Source: DATAOG01 sp963782885 (lineage in GTDB: Bacteria; Pseudomonadota; Alphaproteobacteria; Geminicoccales; Geminicoccaceae). From it: a stretch of 64,000 nt of DNA. The number at the start of each line of letters is the position of its first letter. The stretch's first letter is position 1. Of this stretch, positions 17,960 through 26,830 are shown piece by piece. The stretch is from the NCBI GenBank assembly GCA_963782885.1, contig CAWALL010000018.1:1-64000 (forward strand), written 5' to 3'. Position numbers and translations under genes: made by a program. The notes below the pieces were generated by a model. The model did not search any database and was not told where the DNA came from. It saw nothing but the letters and a program-made list of their open reading frames with translations.

Positions 17960-18418
17960 ATGGCCACCAGCGTCAAGACCCGAGTCAGCCACGAGCAGGA
18001 TCTGTACGCCTGGACCCAGGAACAGGCAGCGTTGCTGCGCGCCCACCGGACGGCGGGGCTCGACTGGGAGACTTTGGCCGAGGAGATTCTGGCGGTGGGC
18101 GGACGCGATCGACGCAAGCTCGAAAGCCGCCTTTGCGTGATCCTCTTCCACCTCCTGGAATGGCAGGCGCAGCCGGCACTTCGTGGCGCCAGCTGGCGTA
18201 AGACCTTGCGCACCCAGCGCCGCGAGATCCGAAAGCTGCTCGAGCAGAGCCCTAGCTTGCGGCCGCAGGTCTCGGAGCTGATGCGCGATGCCTACCCCGA
18301 CGCGGTAAAGGATGCGGTCGACGAGACCGGATTGCCGCTGGACCGGTTTCCGGTCGACTGTCCCTATGTGCCCGATGATGTGCTGGCCGAGGGTTACCTG
18401 CCCGATGCGACGCTCTAG
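17960..18418 (+). CDS. DUF29 domain-containing protein
   Basis: A 152-residue protein with the DUF29 pattern: EQDLYAWTQEQAALLRAHR, LDWETLAEEILAVGGRDRRK, LFHLLEWQAQP and a C-terminal DRFPVDCPYVPDDVLAEGYL. DUF29 proteins are small, common in alphaproteobacteria and cyanobacteria, often in several copies, with no known function. The ATG at 17960 (MATSVKTRVSHEQ) was chosen because DUF29 proteins start a few residues before the DLYAW motif. A second, broken DUF29 copy is found at 22535-22997. It sits alone between the CoA-transferase operon and a CaiB-type gene. Confidence 0.85.
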   Translation: MATSVKTRVSHEQDLYAWTQEQAALLRAHRTAGLDWETLAEEILAVGGRDRRKLESRLCVILFHLLEWQAQPALRGASWRKTLRTQRREIRKLLEQSPSLRPQVSELMRDAYPDAVKDAVDETGLPLDRFPVDCPYVPDDVLAEGYLPDATL

Positions 18419-18437
18419 GTTCGAGTGACCCTAGGAC

Positions 18438-19649
18438 ATGACCGCGGGCGCCCTCGACGGGATTCTCGTCCTCGACCTCACCCGCGTTCTTGGCGGGCCG
18501 TACTGCACCCAGATCCTGGGCGATCATGGGGCGGAGATCATCAAGATCGAGCCGCCCCAGGGCGACGAGGTGCGCGACTGGGGGCCGCCGTTCGACGAGG
18601 CGCACGACGCCTCCTACTTCATCGGCGTCAACCGCAACAAGCGCTCGCTCGGCCTCGATCTGGCCAGGCCCGAGGGTCGGGATGTGCTGCTGCGGCTGCT
18701 CGAGCGCGCCGACGTCCTGATCGAGAACTTCAAACCGGGCGCCATGGAGAAGTGGGGCCTCGGCTACCGGGAAGTCCTGGAAAAACGCTTCCCGCGCCTG
18801 ATCCACTGCCGGATCAGCGGGTTCGGCGCCGACGGCCCGATGGGCGGGTTGCCGGGCTATGATGCGGTGATCCAGGCGATGGTCGGCATGTTCTCGATCA
18901 ACGGCATGCCCTCTTCGACGCCAGACCAAGATGGGCGGACCCGGATCGGCATCCCCCTGGTCGACCTCGGCACCGGGCTCTACGCCGCGATCGGGATCCT
19001 GATGGCGCTGCTCGAGCGGGCGCGCTCGGGTGCCGGCCAGTTCCTCGACATGACCCTCTACGATGCCGGGATCGCGCTGATGCACCCGCACGTCCCGAAC
19101 TATCTTCTGTCCGGCAAGCTCCCGGGCCTGACCGGCAATGCGCACCCGAACATCGCGCCTTACGACAAGTTCCCGACCCGGACGGTCGACGTGTTCCTCG
19201 CGGTCGGCAACGACCGGGCGTTCGGGCGCCTTTGCGCCGAGCTCGGCACGCCGGAGCTGGCCGACGACCCGCGCTTTCGGCGCAACCGCGACCGGCTCAC
19301 CAACCGCGCGGCGCTGACCGAACGGATGACGGCGCTGCTGGCGGAGCAGGACGGCGAGGCGCTCTGCAAGCGGCTGCTCGCGATCGGCGTGCCCGCGGGC
19401 CCGGTGCGCGATGTCGCAGAAGTCTGGGCCGATGCTCATACCCGGCATCGCGGCATGGCGCTGGAGCAGCCGGGCTACCGGAACTTCGGCCTGCCGATCA
19501 AACTGTCGCGGACCCCCGGGCGGGTCGCCCGCACCCCGCCCCGCTTCGGTGCCCAGGGCCGCGAAATCCTCGGACAATTCGGCTTCACCGGAGCCGAAAT
19601 CGAGGATCTGATCACCGCGGGCGTGGTCCTCGAGCAGCGCCGACGCTAG
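18438..19649 (+). CDS. CaiB/BaiF family (type III) CoA-transferase
   Basis: A 403-residue family III CoA-transferase. The N-terminal VLDLTRVLGGPYCTQILGDHG and the IKIEPPQGDEVRDWGPP segment are typical. The catalytic aspartate, which forms the aspartyl-CoA anhydride, is D176 in PLVDLGTGLYAA. KRSLGLDLARPEGR and GAMEKWGLGY are further signatures. These enzymes move CoA between carboxylic acids such as carnitine, formate/oxalate or bile acids; the acids used here are unknown. It has its own start 20 bases after the DUF29 gene and may be co-transcribed with it. About 140 bases without a gene follow. Confidence 0.92.
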   Translation: MTAGALDGILVLDLTRVLGGPYCTQILGDHGAEIIKIEPPQGDEVRDWGPPFDEAHDASYFIGVNRNKRSLGLDLARPEGRDVLLRLLERADVLIENFKPGAMEKWGLGYREVLEKRFPRLIHCRISGFGADGPMGGLPGYDAVIQAMVGMFSINGMPSSTPDQDGRTRIGIPLVDLGTGLYAAIGILMALLERARSGAGQFLDMTLYDAGIALMHPHVPNYLLSGKLPGLTGNAHPNIAPYDKFPTRTVDVFLAVGNDRAFGRLCAELGTPELADDPRFRRNRDRLTNRAALTERMTALLAEQDGEALCKRLLAIGVPAGPVRDVAEVWADAHTRHRGMALEQPGYRNFGLPIKLSRTPGRVARTPPRFGAQGREILGQFGFTGAEIEDLITAGVVLEQRRR

Positions 19650-19790
19650 TCACCTCGCCACGCCGCCACTTCCCCCTGCCCTCTCTCCATGAGACGGATT
19701 CCCACGGTCACATGGACCAACCAAAGATTGTGCTAACGCGCGCTCGTTAACGCCAGGTTAACGCTCGCGCGCCTTCCCCACGGCGCCCCC

Positions 19791-20540
19791 TCAGCCGCGG
19801 CCGACGAACGGCATCTTGGTCGCCATCACGGTCAGGAACAGGATGTTGGCGTCCGCCGGCTGGCCCGCCATGAAGACCACCGCCCGGGCGACGTTCTCGA
19901 CGTCCATCAGCGGCTCGACCTTGATCGAGCCGTCGGCCTGCATCACCCCGTCCTTCATCCGTGCGGCCATCTCGGTGTAGGCGTTGCCGACGTCGATCTG
20001 ACCGCAGGCGATCTCATATTTGCGGCCGTCGAGTGCTGTCGACTTGGTGAGCCCGCCGATCGCGTGCTTGGCCGAGGTATAGGGCGCCGAGTTCGGCCGC
20101 GGCGCGTAGGCCGAGATCGAGCCGTTGTTGATGATCCGGCCGCCCATCGGCTGCTGGCTCTTCATGATCTTGATCGCTTCCTGGGTGCACAGGAACGAGC
20201 CGGTCAGGATCGTGTCGATCACTGCCTTCCACTTCTCGAACGGCAGGTCCTCGAGCGGAACCGCGGGCGCGCCGACGCCGGCGTTGTTGAACAGCACGTC
20301 GAGCCGGCCGAAGGTTTCCTTGGTGTTCGCGAACAGCGCCTTGACCGAGGCCGGATCGGCGACGTCGGTCGGCACTGCGAGCGCCTGGCGGCCGAGGCCC
20401 CGCACCTGCTCGGCAACCGCGTCCAGCGGCTCCTTGCGCCGGCCGCCGAGGGCGACGTCATAGCCATCCCTGGCCAGCGCCACCGCCGACGCCTTGCCGA
20501 TCCCCGAGCCGGCGCCTGTGATCAGTGCGACCTTAGCCAT
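19791..20540 (-). CDS. SDR family oxidoreductase
   Basis: A 249-residue short-chain dehydrogenase. The cofactor loop is TGAGSGIGKAS, the structural NNAG motif appears as LFNNAGVGAP, and the catalytic residues are Ser in NNGSISAYAP and Tyr/Lys in YTSAKHA. GGRRKEPLD after beta-2 suggests NADP rather than NAD, because arginines follow the strand. The start at 20540 (MAKVALITGAG) is clear. It is transcribed away from a small exported protein across a 200-base gap. Substrate unknown. Confidence 0.92.
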   Translation of the reverse strand: MAKVALITGAGSGIGKASAVALARDGYDVALGGRRKEPLDAVAEQVRGLGRQALAVPTDVADPASVKALFANTKETFGRLDVLFNNAGVGAPAVPLEDLPFEKWKAVIDTILTGSFLCTQEAIKIMKSQQPMGGRIINNGSISAYAPRPNSAPYTSAKHAIGGLTKSTALDGRKYEIACGQIDVGNAYTEMAARMKDGVMQADGSIKVEPLMDVENVARAVVFMAGQPADANILFLTVMATKMPFVGRG

Positions 20541-20743
20541 GCGACCACCCTCCCTTGCTGCTTGGCGCCCCTTCCATAGCCGCTTCGGCGCCACTTGCAT
20601 ACGGTCGGGGATGGACCTCAGACGGCAAAAATGGCGATTGCGGGCCGCGGGCGGCACGTGCATCATGGTGCCGCGTCCGATGCATTGGGACGCCTCGGGC
20701 GCAGGTTTGACGGGAATGGACCTGCAACTAACAGGAGGATTAT

Positions 20744-21208
20744 ATGCCGAAGCCGTTTGTGATCGCTCTGGCGCTGTCTGCCGGTCTCGGAAGCAGCGCG
20801 CTCGCGGCGGATTTTGACCCCACCGCGGCCCACGCCGGGTTCATCGATGCCTTCAACAGCCGGCAGTGGGGCGACCTCAAGCCGCTTCTCGCGGAAGACA
20901 TCGTCTTCCATCGCGCCAATGCCGCTGAAGTTTACAGCGGATCAGGCCAGGTGCTCGATCACTTCGAGAAGACGGTCGGTGGCGAGTGGAATGTCAAGTT
21001 CGTGAAGCTCGACTCCACTAACCAATTTACCGGCAAAGACGGCCGGGTCGTCGAGCGCGGCGACTTTGCAGTCACGGCGGGCGCCAATGACGACAGCTGT
21101 TATGCCGGCTCCTACATGATGACCTGGGCGCCACAGTCCGGGGACAACTGGCAGCTCAAAGTGCTCGCCTGGCAGGATGTCGAAACCGATCTCGAGAACT
21201 GCAAGTAA
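20744..21208 (+). CDS. Exported NTF2/SnoaL-like protein
   Basis: A 154-residue protein with a clear signal peptide (MPKPFVIALALSAGLGSSALAAD; cleavage after ALA-A). The mature part has the SnoaL/NTF2 cone plan: a helix (AAHAGFIDAFNSRQWGDLKP), LLAEDIVFHR, then curved strands ending QLKVLAWQDVETD. It lies in the periplasm or outside. A perfect AGGAGG at 20733-20738 sits six bases before the ATG, and a strong intrinsic terminator follows the stop, so it is likely a monocistronic, well-expressed gene. GC is lower than in its neighbours. Specific function unknown. Confidence 0.8.
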   Translation: MPKPFVIALALSAGLGSSALAADFDPTAAHAGFIDAFNSRQWGDLKPLLAEDIVFHRANAAEVYSGSGQVLDHFEKTVGGEWNVKFVKLDSTNQFTGKDGRVVERGDFAVTAGANDDSCYAGSYMMTWAPQSGDNWQLKVLAWQDVETDLENCK

Positions 21209-21239
21209 CGGCAGCCACTGAACGCGGTCATCGGGTCAG

Positions 21240-21274
21240 GAGGGCGGCGCGGCCGGTTCACGCCGCCCTCTTTT
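21240..21274 (+). terminator. Rho-independent terminator
   Basis: A 10-base perfect GC-rich stem (GAGGGCGGCG at 21240-21249 pairing with CGCCGCCCTC at 21261-21270), an 11-base loop and a TTTT tract at 21271-21274. It ends transcription of the exported NTF2-like gene. Its right half overlaps the 3' end of the convergent MFS gene, whose stop codon lies in the loop. Confidence 0.85.
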
Positions 21275-22566
21275 CGCTCCCGCCGTCGATCGTCAGCAGG
21301 GCGCGACGGCCCGGCAGGTACCAGCCGAGCGCCAGCAGCTGCAGGGCGAAGAAGGTGCCGAAGCCGGCCTGATAGCCGCGGGCGCTGTAGCCTTCCGCGG
21401 CCGCCGGGAAGCGGTCGATGATCGCGCCGATCGCGTATTGGGCGCCGAACGCGGCAAGAAAAGTCAGGAGATTGATCGCGGTGTTGGCGCGGCCCGAGAG
21501 GGCGGCGCCGTAGTGCGATGCGAGCCAGGGATAGCCGAGGATCGCGGCCTGGCCGGCGAGCCCGAACAGGGTCCAGACCGGCAGGCTGAGGCTGGTCCAC
21601 TGCAGGACGATCGCGAGCTGGGCGGCGAACGACAGCAAGAGAAACCCCAGCATCACGGTCAAAAGATCGACGCCGCGCCGGACCAGCCAGTCGGCGGCCG
21701 CGCCCATCGACACGATGCCGACCAAAAAGCCGACCGCCATCGCCATCAGGTAATTGGCGACGCCGATCCGGTCGAGGCCGGCGACGTCGCGCAGCCAGGG
21801 CCCGGCCCAGAGGGTCTGGATCGCGATGTGGGTGCCGGCGGTCGTCGCCATCAGCGGGGCGAGCCGCCAGAAGACCGGATCGCGGCCGATCCGGACCAGG
21901 CCGGCGAGCTGGAGGTCCAGGCCTGCACGCGGACCAGTCTCTCTGCGTTCCGGCACGATCGTAAGGACCAGCGTCGCGACGGCGAGGGTGATCGCAGCCA
22001 GCCCGACGAACACCGCACGCCAGCCGACCGCCTCGACCGCGAGTTCGACCGGCACGGTCGCGACCAGGATGCCGAGCGCGCCGAACGACATCACGCCGGC
22101 ATTGGCAAGCGCCCGGCGCGACTCCGGGATCCAGAGCACGATCGCCTTGAAGCCGCTCATCAGGCCGCCGGCGAAGCCGAGCCCGATCAGCGCCCGCGCG
22201 ATCGTCAGGGTCGCGAGATCCTCGCCGATCGCGAACAGCAGCGCGCCCAGCGCGGCGGTCGCGAGCAGGGCCACCTGCACGCGGCGCGGACCGAAGCGGT
22301 CGAGCAGGATGCCGAGCGGCAGCTGGAACAGGGCGAACGCGAGCAGATAGGCCGAGGTGAGAAGCCCGAGCCCGGTCGCGCTGAGCCCGATGTCGGCGAC
22401 CAGCCTCGGGTCCCACGACCGCGTTCACCGAGCGGAACAGATAGGACAGGAAATAACCCGCCGCGAACGGCGCCAGCACGCTCAGGAGAACGCGCAACCC
22501 GGCGGCTGCCGTCGGCCCGGGGTCGGCCGAGCCGTCACGGCCACCAGTCGCCCAGGATCTGGTCAA
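21258..22566 (-). pseudogene. MFS transporter with a single frameshift
   Basis: The two parts of a major-facilitator protein lie in two frames. The 5' part (up to about 22410) reads VLAPFAAGYFLSYLFRSVNAVVGP, the usual first helix. The rest, after a shift of one base, reads RLVADIGLSATGLGLLTSAY and continues with eleven further helices, including LLDRFGPRRV (loop 2-3 motif) and the ending GRRALLTIDGGSEKRAA. The break lies in a CCC run on the coding strand at 22408-22410; removing one base restores the frame. True start is uncertain: TTG at 22566, or TTG/GTG near 22497/22479. Either a young pseudogene or an indel error in the assembly. Substrate unknown. Confidence 0.8.
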
Positions 22567-22997
22567 CGCTGTAGGGGCAGGTCGCGGGCAGAGCGGCGGC
22601 CGCAGCGTCCTCGCCGTAAAGTTCGAGCTTGCGCGACGGTCGTACGGCGGACGACCCCGTAGACGCGCGGGAGCTCGTCCTCAAGGATCTGGCTCAGGCG
22701 CGGCGTGAGCTCGAGCTCGAGCCAGGCCCGGTGCTCGATGATCGATTCCGCCCAGCCGCGGCGGGGGGCCTGGGCGCGGGCTGTGCTGCAGCTTGAGCAG
22801 ATGCTCGATGATCACGCCGGCGTTGCTGACCAGCGCGCTCTTCTTGGTGTCGCCCAAGCCCTCCACCTCCTCGATCAGGTTGGCGAGATCGAGCTCGTCG
22901 AGCCGGCGCTGGCGCAGCAGCTCGGCCTGGACCTCGGTCCAGACGTAGAAGTCCTGGTCGTAGAGCGACGTCTCTCGGGCTTGATCCGGGTTGCCAT
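22535..22997 (-). pseudogene. Broken DUF29 gene (three frame changes)
   Basis: Pieces of a DUF29 protein occur in successive frames on this strand. MATRIKPE at 22997 is followed, in a new frame, by TSLYDQDFYVWTEVQAELL and IEEVEGLGDTKKSALVSNAG; after about 22780, in a third frame, by RRGWAESIIEHRAWLELEL and ILEDELPRVYGV; after about 22630 by LELYGEDAAAAALPATCPY and a terminal LGDWWP with stop at 22535. Three breaks (about 22970-22977, 22779-22785, 22628-22636) make real decay more likely than one sequencing slip. Function of DUF29 is unknown; an intact paralogue is at 17960. Confidence 0.82.
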
Positions 22998-23064
22998 GGG
23001 ATGCTCTGTCGCCGTTTCGCCTGAGGTGCAGCCTATCACGATCGCCCGGCCACGGCCGCGCCGG

Positions 23065-23592
23065 TCACCTCACCTTGCCGATGTAGGGGAGATAACGGTA
23101 CTGCTCGGCGTAGTCGATGCCGTAGCCGACCACGAACACGTCTTCAATCTCGAAGCCGACGAAGTCGAGGGGGCTCTCGACCTTGCGCCGGGAGGGCTTG
23201 TCGAGCAGCGCGCAGGTCCAGACCGCGGACGCGTTCCGCCCGAGCAGCAGCCGCCGGCCGTAGGCCATCGAGAGGCCGGTATCGACGATGTCGTCGACCA
23301 GCAGCACCGCCCGGCCCTCGAAGTCGCGCGGGGCATCGCCGAGCAGCAGGACCTCGCCCGAGCTCTCCTTGCCCTGGCCGTAGCTGGCCAGGCGCATGAA
23401 CTCGATCCGGGGCCGGGCGCCCGCGCGGCAGAGCGCGCGCGCCAGATCGGCCAGGAACACGAAGCTGCCCTTCAGGACGCCGACGACGACGAAATCCCTG
23501 CCGATGGCAGCCACGATCGCGGCCGCGAGCGCCTCGACCCGGGCGGCGATCTCGGCCTCGTCGAACAGCTTCTCGATTGGCGCCTCGCCCAC
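23065..23592 (-). CDS. hpt: Hypoxanthine phosphoribosyltransferase
   Basis: A 175-residue purine salvage enzyme that joins hypoxanthine (or guanine) to PRPP. The PRPP-binding motif is VLLVDDIVDTGLSM; VVGVLKGSFVFLADLARAL carries the PPi loop, and FMRLASYG the flexible-loop Ser-Tyr. The C-terminal FVGFEIEDVFVVGYGIDY has the purine-binding aromatic and Asp. I chose the GTG at 23592 (VGEAPIEKLFDEAE): a GGGGAG ribosome binding site lies about six bases upstream, and residues before it look non-coding. Cytoplasmic and complete. Confidence 0.92.
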   Translation of the reverse strand: MGEAPIEKLFDEAEIAARVEALAAAIVAAIGRDFVVVGVLKGSFVFLADLARALCRAGARPRIEFMRLASYGQGKESSGEVLLLGDAPRDFEGRAVLLVDDIVDTGLSMAYGRRLLLGRNASAVWTCALLDKPSRRKVESPLDFVGFEIEDVFVVGYGIDYAEQYRYLPYIGKVR

Positions 23593-23663
23593 CGTCTTCT
23601 CCCCGCAGCCTTTCAACCTACCGCTGCCACCAGTGTGGGCCGGGGCAAGCCTGCTCGGCAGGC

Positions 23664-24083
23664 TCACCGGTCGGGCACGATCCGAAAGCGCCGTCTGCCC
23701 TCGATCCGGTAGGTCTCGAAATCGTCGTGGTCGATCGTGAATACGAGGGTCAGCTGCTCCCGGCGCGCCAGATGCACGAGCGTCGCGTCGGCGAAGTCCA
23801 TCGGCCGATCGGCATATTTGTGCATCAGGTCCTCCAGTGCCGGCAGGTCGGCATCCCCGATTGGCAGCAGGACGAGCGCGCCCGACCGCAGAAACTCCCA
23901 GCCCGTCGCAATCGGACGCCGCCCCCGGCCGGCGAGGTGGAAGAACTCGGTCAGCACGGCGATCGACGTCGCCCATGGGACCGGCAGGCGACCATAGGTT
24001 TCCACGCAACGCGGATGCCAGCGATCATCCTCATGAAGGAGCGCGAACAAGGCGCCGGTATCAATCAGGCCGTGAGCGCGCAT
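23664..24083 (-). CDS. PIN domain toxin (VapC-like)
   Basis: A 139-residue PIN-domain RNase. The first acidic residue is in LIDTGALFALLHEDD, the second in TSIAVLTEFFHL (Glu), and MDFADATLVHLA holds the third Asp; TIDHDDFETYRI gives the last. All are needed to hold Mg2+ for RNA cleavage. It overlaps the upstream antitoxin gene by 23 bases, the usual coupling of toxin-antitoxin operons. The C-terminus GRRRFRIVPDR is typical. Confidence 0.88.
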   Translation of the reverse strand: MRAHGLIDTGALFALLHEDDRWHPRCVETYGRLPVPWATSIAVLTEFFHLAGRGRRPIATGWEFLRSGALVLLPIGDADLPALEDLMHKYADRPMDFADATLVHLARREQLTLVFTIDHDDFETYRIEGRRRFRIVPDR

Positions 24084-24357
24084 GCGCCTTCAAGAGATGC
24101 TCGCGGATCCGTTCGCTCGCCTTTTCGGCCAGATCGGGATCGCCGCTGCGAAGCGCCCCGATGTACGGTGCTGCCGCCGCCCGAATCCGCGCCTGTTCCG
24201 CCTCATCGTCCTCGGTGGCCGAAGGATGTGCCTTCAGCCACTCGCACGTGATTCGCTCGAGCAGCCGGGAGACGCTCACGCGTTCGCGCCGGGCCGCTTC
24301 CTCGAGCGCCCACTTGAGATCCGGCGACAGCCGCCAGCTGTAGACTTCGCTCTTCAT
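24061..24357 (-). CDS. Ribbon-helix-helix antitoxin partner of the PIN toxin
   Basis: A 98-residue protein. It begins MKSEVYSWRLSPDLKWALEE and continues RRERVSVSRLLERIT, a ribbon-helix-helix pattern of DNA-binding antitoxins. The acidic/alanine-rich C-terminal half is likely the toxin-neutralising part. It precedes and overlaps the PIN gene. Autoregulation by binding its own promoter is usual for such pairs; an AT-rich patch (attacaccgtagtgcaca) just upstream of the start could be the operator. Confidence 0.8.
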   Translation of the reverse strand: MKSEVYSWRLSPDLKWALEEAARRERVSVSRLLERITCEWLKAHPSATEDDEAEQARIRAAAAPYIGALRSGDPDLAEKASERIREHLLKAHARSRPD

Positions 24358-24401
24358 GCATTACACCGTAGTGCACAAACCGCGCCAAGACAAGGCGGTG
24401 G

Positions 24402-25151
24402 TCAGACCGCCCCCCAGACCATGGCGAAGCTGACCGGGTGGCCCGCGTATTTCTGCCATTTCGGCTTCTTGGCGAGCCAGGCGTCGTCGACGACCCCTTC
24501 GGTCATCTCGAGGAGCGTGAAGCCGCTGGCGAGCGCCGCCTGGACGTGGTCGCTGAACAGATGGACGTGGCTCTCGATCGCCGCCGGGGTGCCGTCGGCC
24601 CGGTCGAAGTGGGTCGGGATGCCGATCATCAGGAAGAAGGGATGATAGCCGACGATCACGAAGCGGCCGCCCGGAGCCGTGAGGCGCGCGGCCTCCCGGT
24701 AAAGCGGCTGGATCTCGGGCAGATGCTCGTCGGCCAGCACCACGGTCGTCAGATCGTAGACCGCGGCCGGCAGGCCGGTCGCGCGCAGATCGACCTCGAG
24801 CAGGCGGTCATAGAGGCGCCGTTCGCGCGCCCTGGCCAGCATTTCCGGGGTCAGGTCGACGCCGTCCAGATGCTCGACGCCCTGCGCCCGCAGCCAGACA
24901 CCGATCCGCCCGGTGCCGCAGGCGAGATCGAGCGCGCGCCGGCAGCTTGCCCATCCGACCGTGGTCAGCCGCTCGAGCAGGCGCAGGTCCATCTCGTCCT
25001 GGACCACCCGCTCGTAGGTCGGCGCCCACTCGCGGTAGCCGTCCCGGACCCCGAGGGTCGGATAATGCCGGGTATCGAATCTTAAGAAATCCACTTTATT
25101 TTCGCTATTTAAGTGACCTTCTTCACGTTCCCAGAGAACTCCATCGGACAA
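24402..25151 (-). CDS. Class I SAM-dependent methyltransferase
   Basis: A protein of up to 249 residues with a Rossmann methyltransferase core: ALDLACGTGRIGVWL (motif I), LDGVDLTPEMLARAR (motif II) and APGGRFVIVGYHPFF (post-motif). An acceptor cannot be read. The ATG at 25151 overlaps the 3' end of the next gene by 43 bases; a GTG at 25094 (VDFLRFDTRHYP) gives a shorter, quite plausible product starting just before the conserved DTRHYPTLGVRDGY. The bases around 25081-25112 are unusually AT-rich for this window. Same strand as the uronate-dehydrogenase-like gene, perhaps one operon. Confidence 0.85.
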   Translation of the reverse strand: MSDGVLWEREEGHLNSENKVDFLRFDTRHYPTLGVRDGYREWAPTYERVVQDEMDLRLLERLTTVGWASCRRALDLACGTGRIGVWLRAQGVEHLDGVDLTPEMLARARERRLYDRLLEVDLRATGLPAAVYDLTTVVLADEHLPEIQPLYREAARLTAPGGRFVIVGYHPFFLMIGIPTHFDRADGTPAAIESHVHLFSDHVQAALASGFTLLEMTEGVVDDAWLAKKPKWQKYAGHPVSFAMVWGAV

Positions 25152-25915
25152 AAGCCACCGCCCTGGAACTGCTCACCGATCGGGTCGGGCGGCAGCTCGA
25201 GGTCGGCCTCGGTGGCGCTCGCCGCGTAGTCCTCGGCCTGGTCCTCGGGCCGGTAGCCGAGGCGCCAGGCGTTGGCGTTGTCGTACCAGGCGCGCGCGTT
25301 GTCCGAGATGCCGTAGACGACCTCGAAGTGGATCTCGGGATGGTCGAGGCCGATCCGCATCAGCTGGACCAGATCGCGCGGGCTGATCCAGATCGACAGG
25401 CGCCGCCGGTCGACCGGTTCTTCCCACAAATTCCCGATCCGGATGTTGAACACGCCAAGGCCGTATTTGTCGGCGTACATGCGCCCGAGCGCCTCGCCGA
25501 ACGCCTTGCTGACCCCGTAGCGCGAGTCGGGGCGGACCATCACGGTGTGATCGATGGTCCGCTGGCGCCGGTAGAAGCCGACCACGTGGTTGGTGGTCGC
25601 GAACACGATCCGCCTGACGCCCTGCCGACGCGCCGCCTCGAACACGTTGTAACCGCCGATGATGTTGTTCTGCAGGATCGCGTCCCAGGCGTCCTCGCCC
25701 GAGCTGGCGCCGAGATGGATGACGCCGTCGACGCCGGCGCATAAGCGCTCGACCGCGGCCATGTCCGTAAGGTCCGCGCGCATGAACTCCTCGCCCGCCT
25801 CGGCCCCGATCTCGACCACGTCCGACAGGCGCAGCATCGGATAGACGCCGCGCAGCAGCGGCCGGATCCGCCGCCCGATGCCGCCCGCAGCCCCGGTGAT
25901 CAGCACGCTGTTCAT
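25109..25915 (-). CDS. NAD-dependent epimerase/dehydratase, uronate dehydrogenase-like
   Basis: A 268-residue extended-SDR protein. The NAD loop is LITGAAGGIGRRIRPLL; LRLSDVVEIGAEAG followed by DLTDMAAVERL matches the Asp that selects NAD; VIHLGASSGEDAWD and RYGVSKAFGEAL (Tyr-x3-Lys) are the active-site parts. Length, lack of a long C-terminal domain, and the FNIRIGNLWEEPVDRRRLS segment fit uronate dehydrogenase (oxidises galacturonate/glucuronate to the aldarolactone) better than sugar epimerases. Biochemical role is inferred from family only. Confidence 0.82.
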   Translation of the reverse strand: MNSVLITGAAGGIGRRIRPLLRGVYPMLRLSDVVEIGAEAGEEFMRADLTDMAAVERLCAGVDGVIHLGASSGEDAWDAILQNNIIGGYNVFEAARRQGVRRIVFATTNHVVGFYRRQRTIDHTVMVRPDSRYGVSKAFGEALGRMYADKYGLGVFNIRIGNLWEEPVDRRRLSIWISPRDLVQLMRIGLDHPEIHFEVVYGISDNARAWYDNANAWRLGYRPEDQAEDYAASATEADLELPPDPIGEQFQGGGFCPMEFSGNVKKVT

Positions 25916-26082
25916 CTCGCCCCTCCCATCGCTCGGCCCCGGGCCTTCTTACCCGGCGGGGCGCCGCTCGGGTAGCCCCTTGGGCGCGCCGGGTGCCGCC
26001 AACGGGCTCTCGTCTTTGCTCGCGACCGGCGCTATCAACTGGCGGCGTAACCGTCGTTGCGCGCGCTGGGAGAATGATCCGA

Positions 26083-26817
26083 ATGGCCCGCCGCCCCCGC
26101 GTTCTCGTGTTCCAGCACATGGAGCTCGCGCATCCCGGGATCTTTCGCGACTGCCTGCGGGCGGACGGCATCGAGTGGGACGTGGTGGCGCTCGAGACGG
26201 GCGAGCCGATCCCGGCGCTCGAGCGCTACGACGCGTTGCTGGTCATGGGCGGCGCCCAGGACGTCTGGCAGGAGGCGGAGCATCCCTGGCTCCGGCCGGA
26301 GAAGCGGGCGATCCGGAGCGCGGTCCTCGAGCGGGGCATGGCCTATCTCGGCATCTGCCTCGGTCACCAACTGCTGGCAGCGGCGGTCGGCGGCGAGGTG
26401 CGGCCGGCCGCCACCCCCGAGGTCGGCCTGTTCGAGGTGAGCCTCACCGAGGCCGGACGGACGCATCCGCTGTTCGCCGGGCTGCCGACCCGCCGCCGCT
26501 TCCTGCAATGGCATGCGGCCGAGGTCGTGAGCCCGCCCGCGGGCGCCAGCGTGCTTGCGACCTCGGGCGCCTGCGCGGTCCAGGCGCTCGCGGTCGGCGA
26601 GCGCGCCTTCGGCCTGCAGTTTCACGTCGAGGTCGACCCGCCGACGCTCGCCGACTGGTTCTCCGATCCCGCGACCACCGAGCTTTTGGTCATGCGCCTG
26701 GGCCGCGATCGGGCCGCCCGCTTCACCGCCGACGCCGATCGTCACATGCCGGACCTCAACCAGGCCGCGCGGCGCATCTTCGCGAACTTCACGGCCCTGC
26801 TCGAGCCGGCGCCTTAG
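26083..26817 (+). CDS. Class I glutamine amidotransferase-like protein
   Basis: A 244-residue stand-alone GATase1 domain. The nucleophile elbow is YLGICLGHQLLAAAVG (Cys in GxCxGxQ-like turn), and the catalytic His and Glu lie in FGLQFHVEVDPPTL. VMGGAQDVWQEAEHPWL gives the oxyanion strand. Stand-alone enzymes of this kind include gamma-glutamyl-polyamine hydrolases and GMP-synthase-like proteins. ATGs at 26074 and 26083 are both possible starts. It is followed 13 bases later by an MFS transporter and may be co-transcribed with it. Confidence 0.88.
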   Translation: MARRPRVLVFQHMELAHPGIFRDCLRADGIEWDVVALETGEPIPALERYDALLVMGGAQDVWQEAEHPWLRPEKRAIRSAVLERGMAYLGICLGHQLLAAAVGGEVRPAATPEVGLFEVSLTEAGRTHPLFAGLPTRRRFLQWHAAEVVSPPAGASVLATSGACAVQALAVGERAFGLQFHVEVDPPTLADWFSDPATTELLVMRLGRDRAARFTADADRHMPDLNQAARRIFANFTALLEPAP

Positions 26818-26830
26818 TCCAGGAGCAGCC

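Noticed and set aside
22705..23712. A 335-codon plus-strand frame over hpt and the DUF29 remnant
   Set aside because: Opposite strand holds recognisable hpt and DUF29 motifs; this frame has none.
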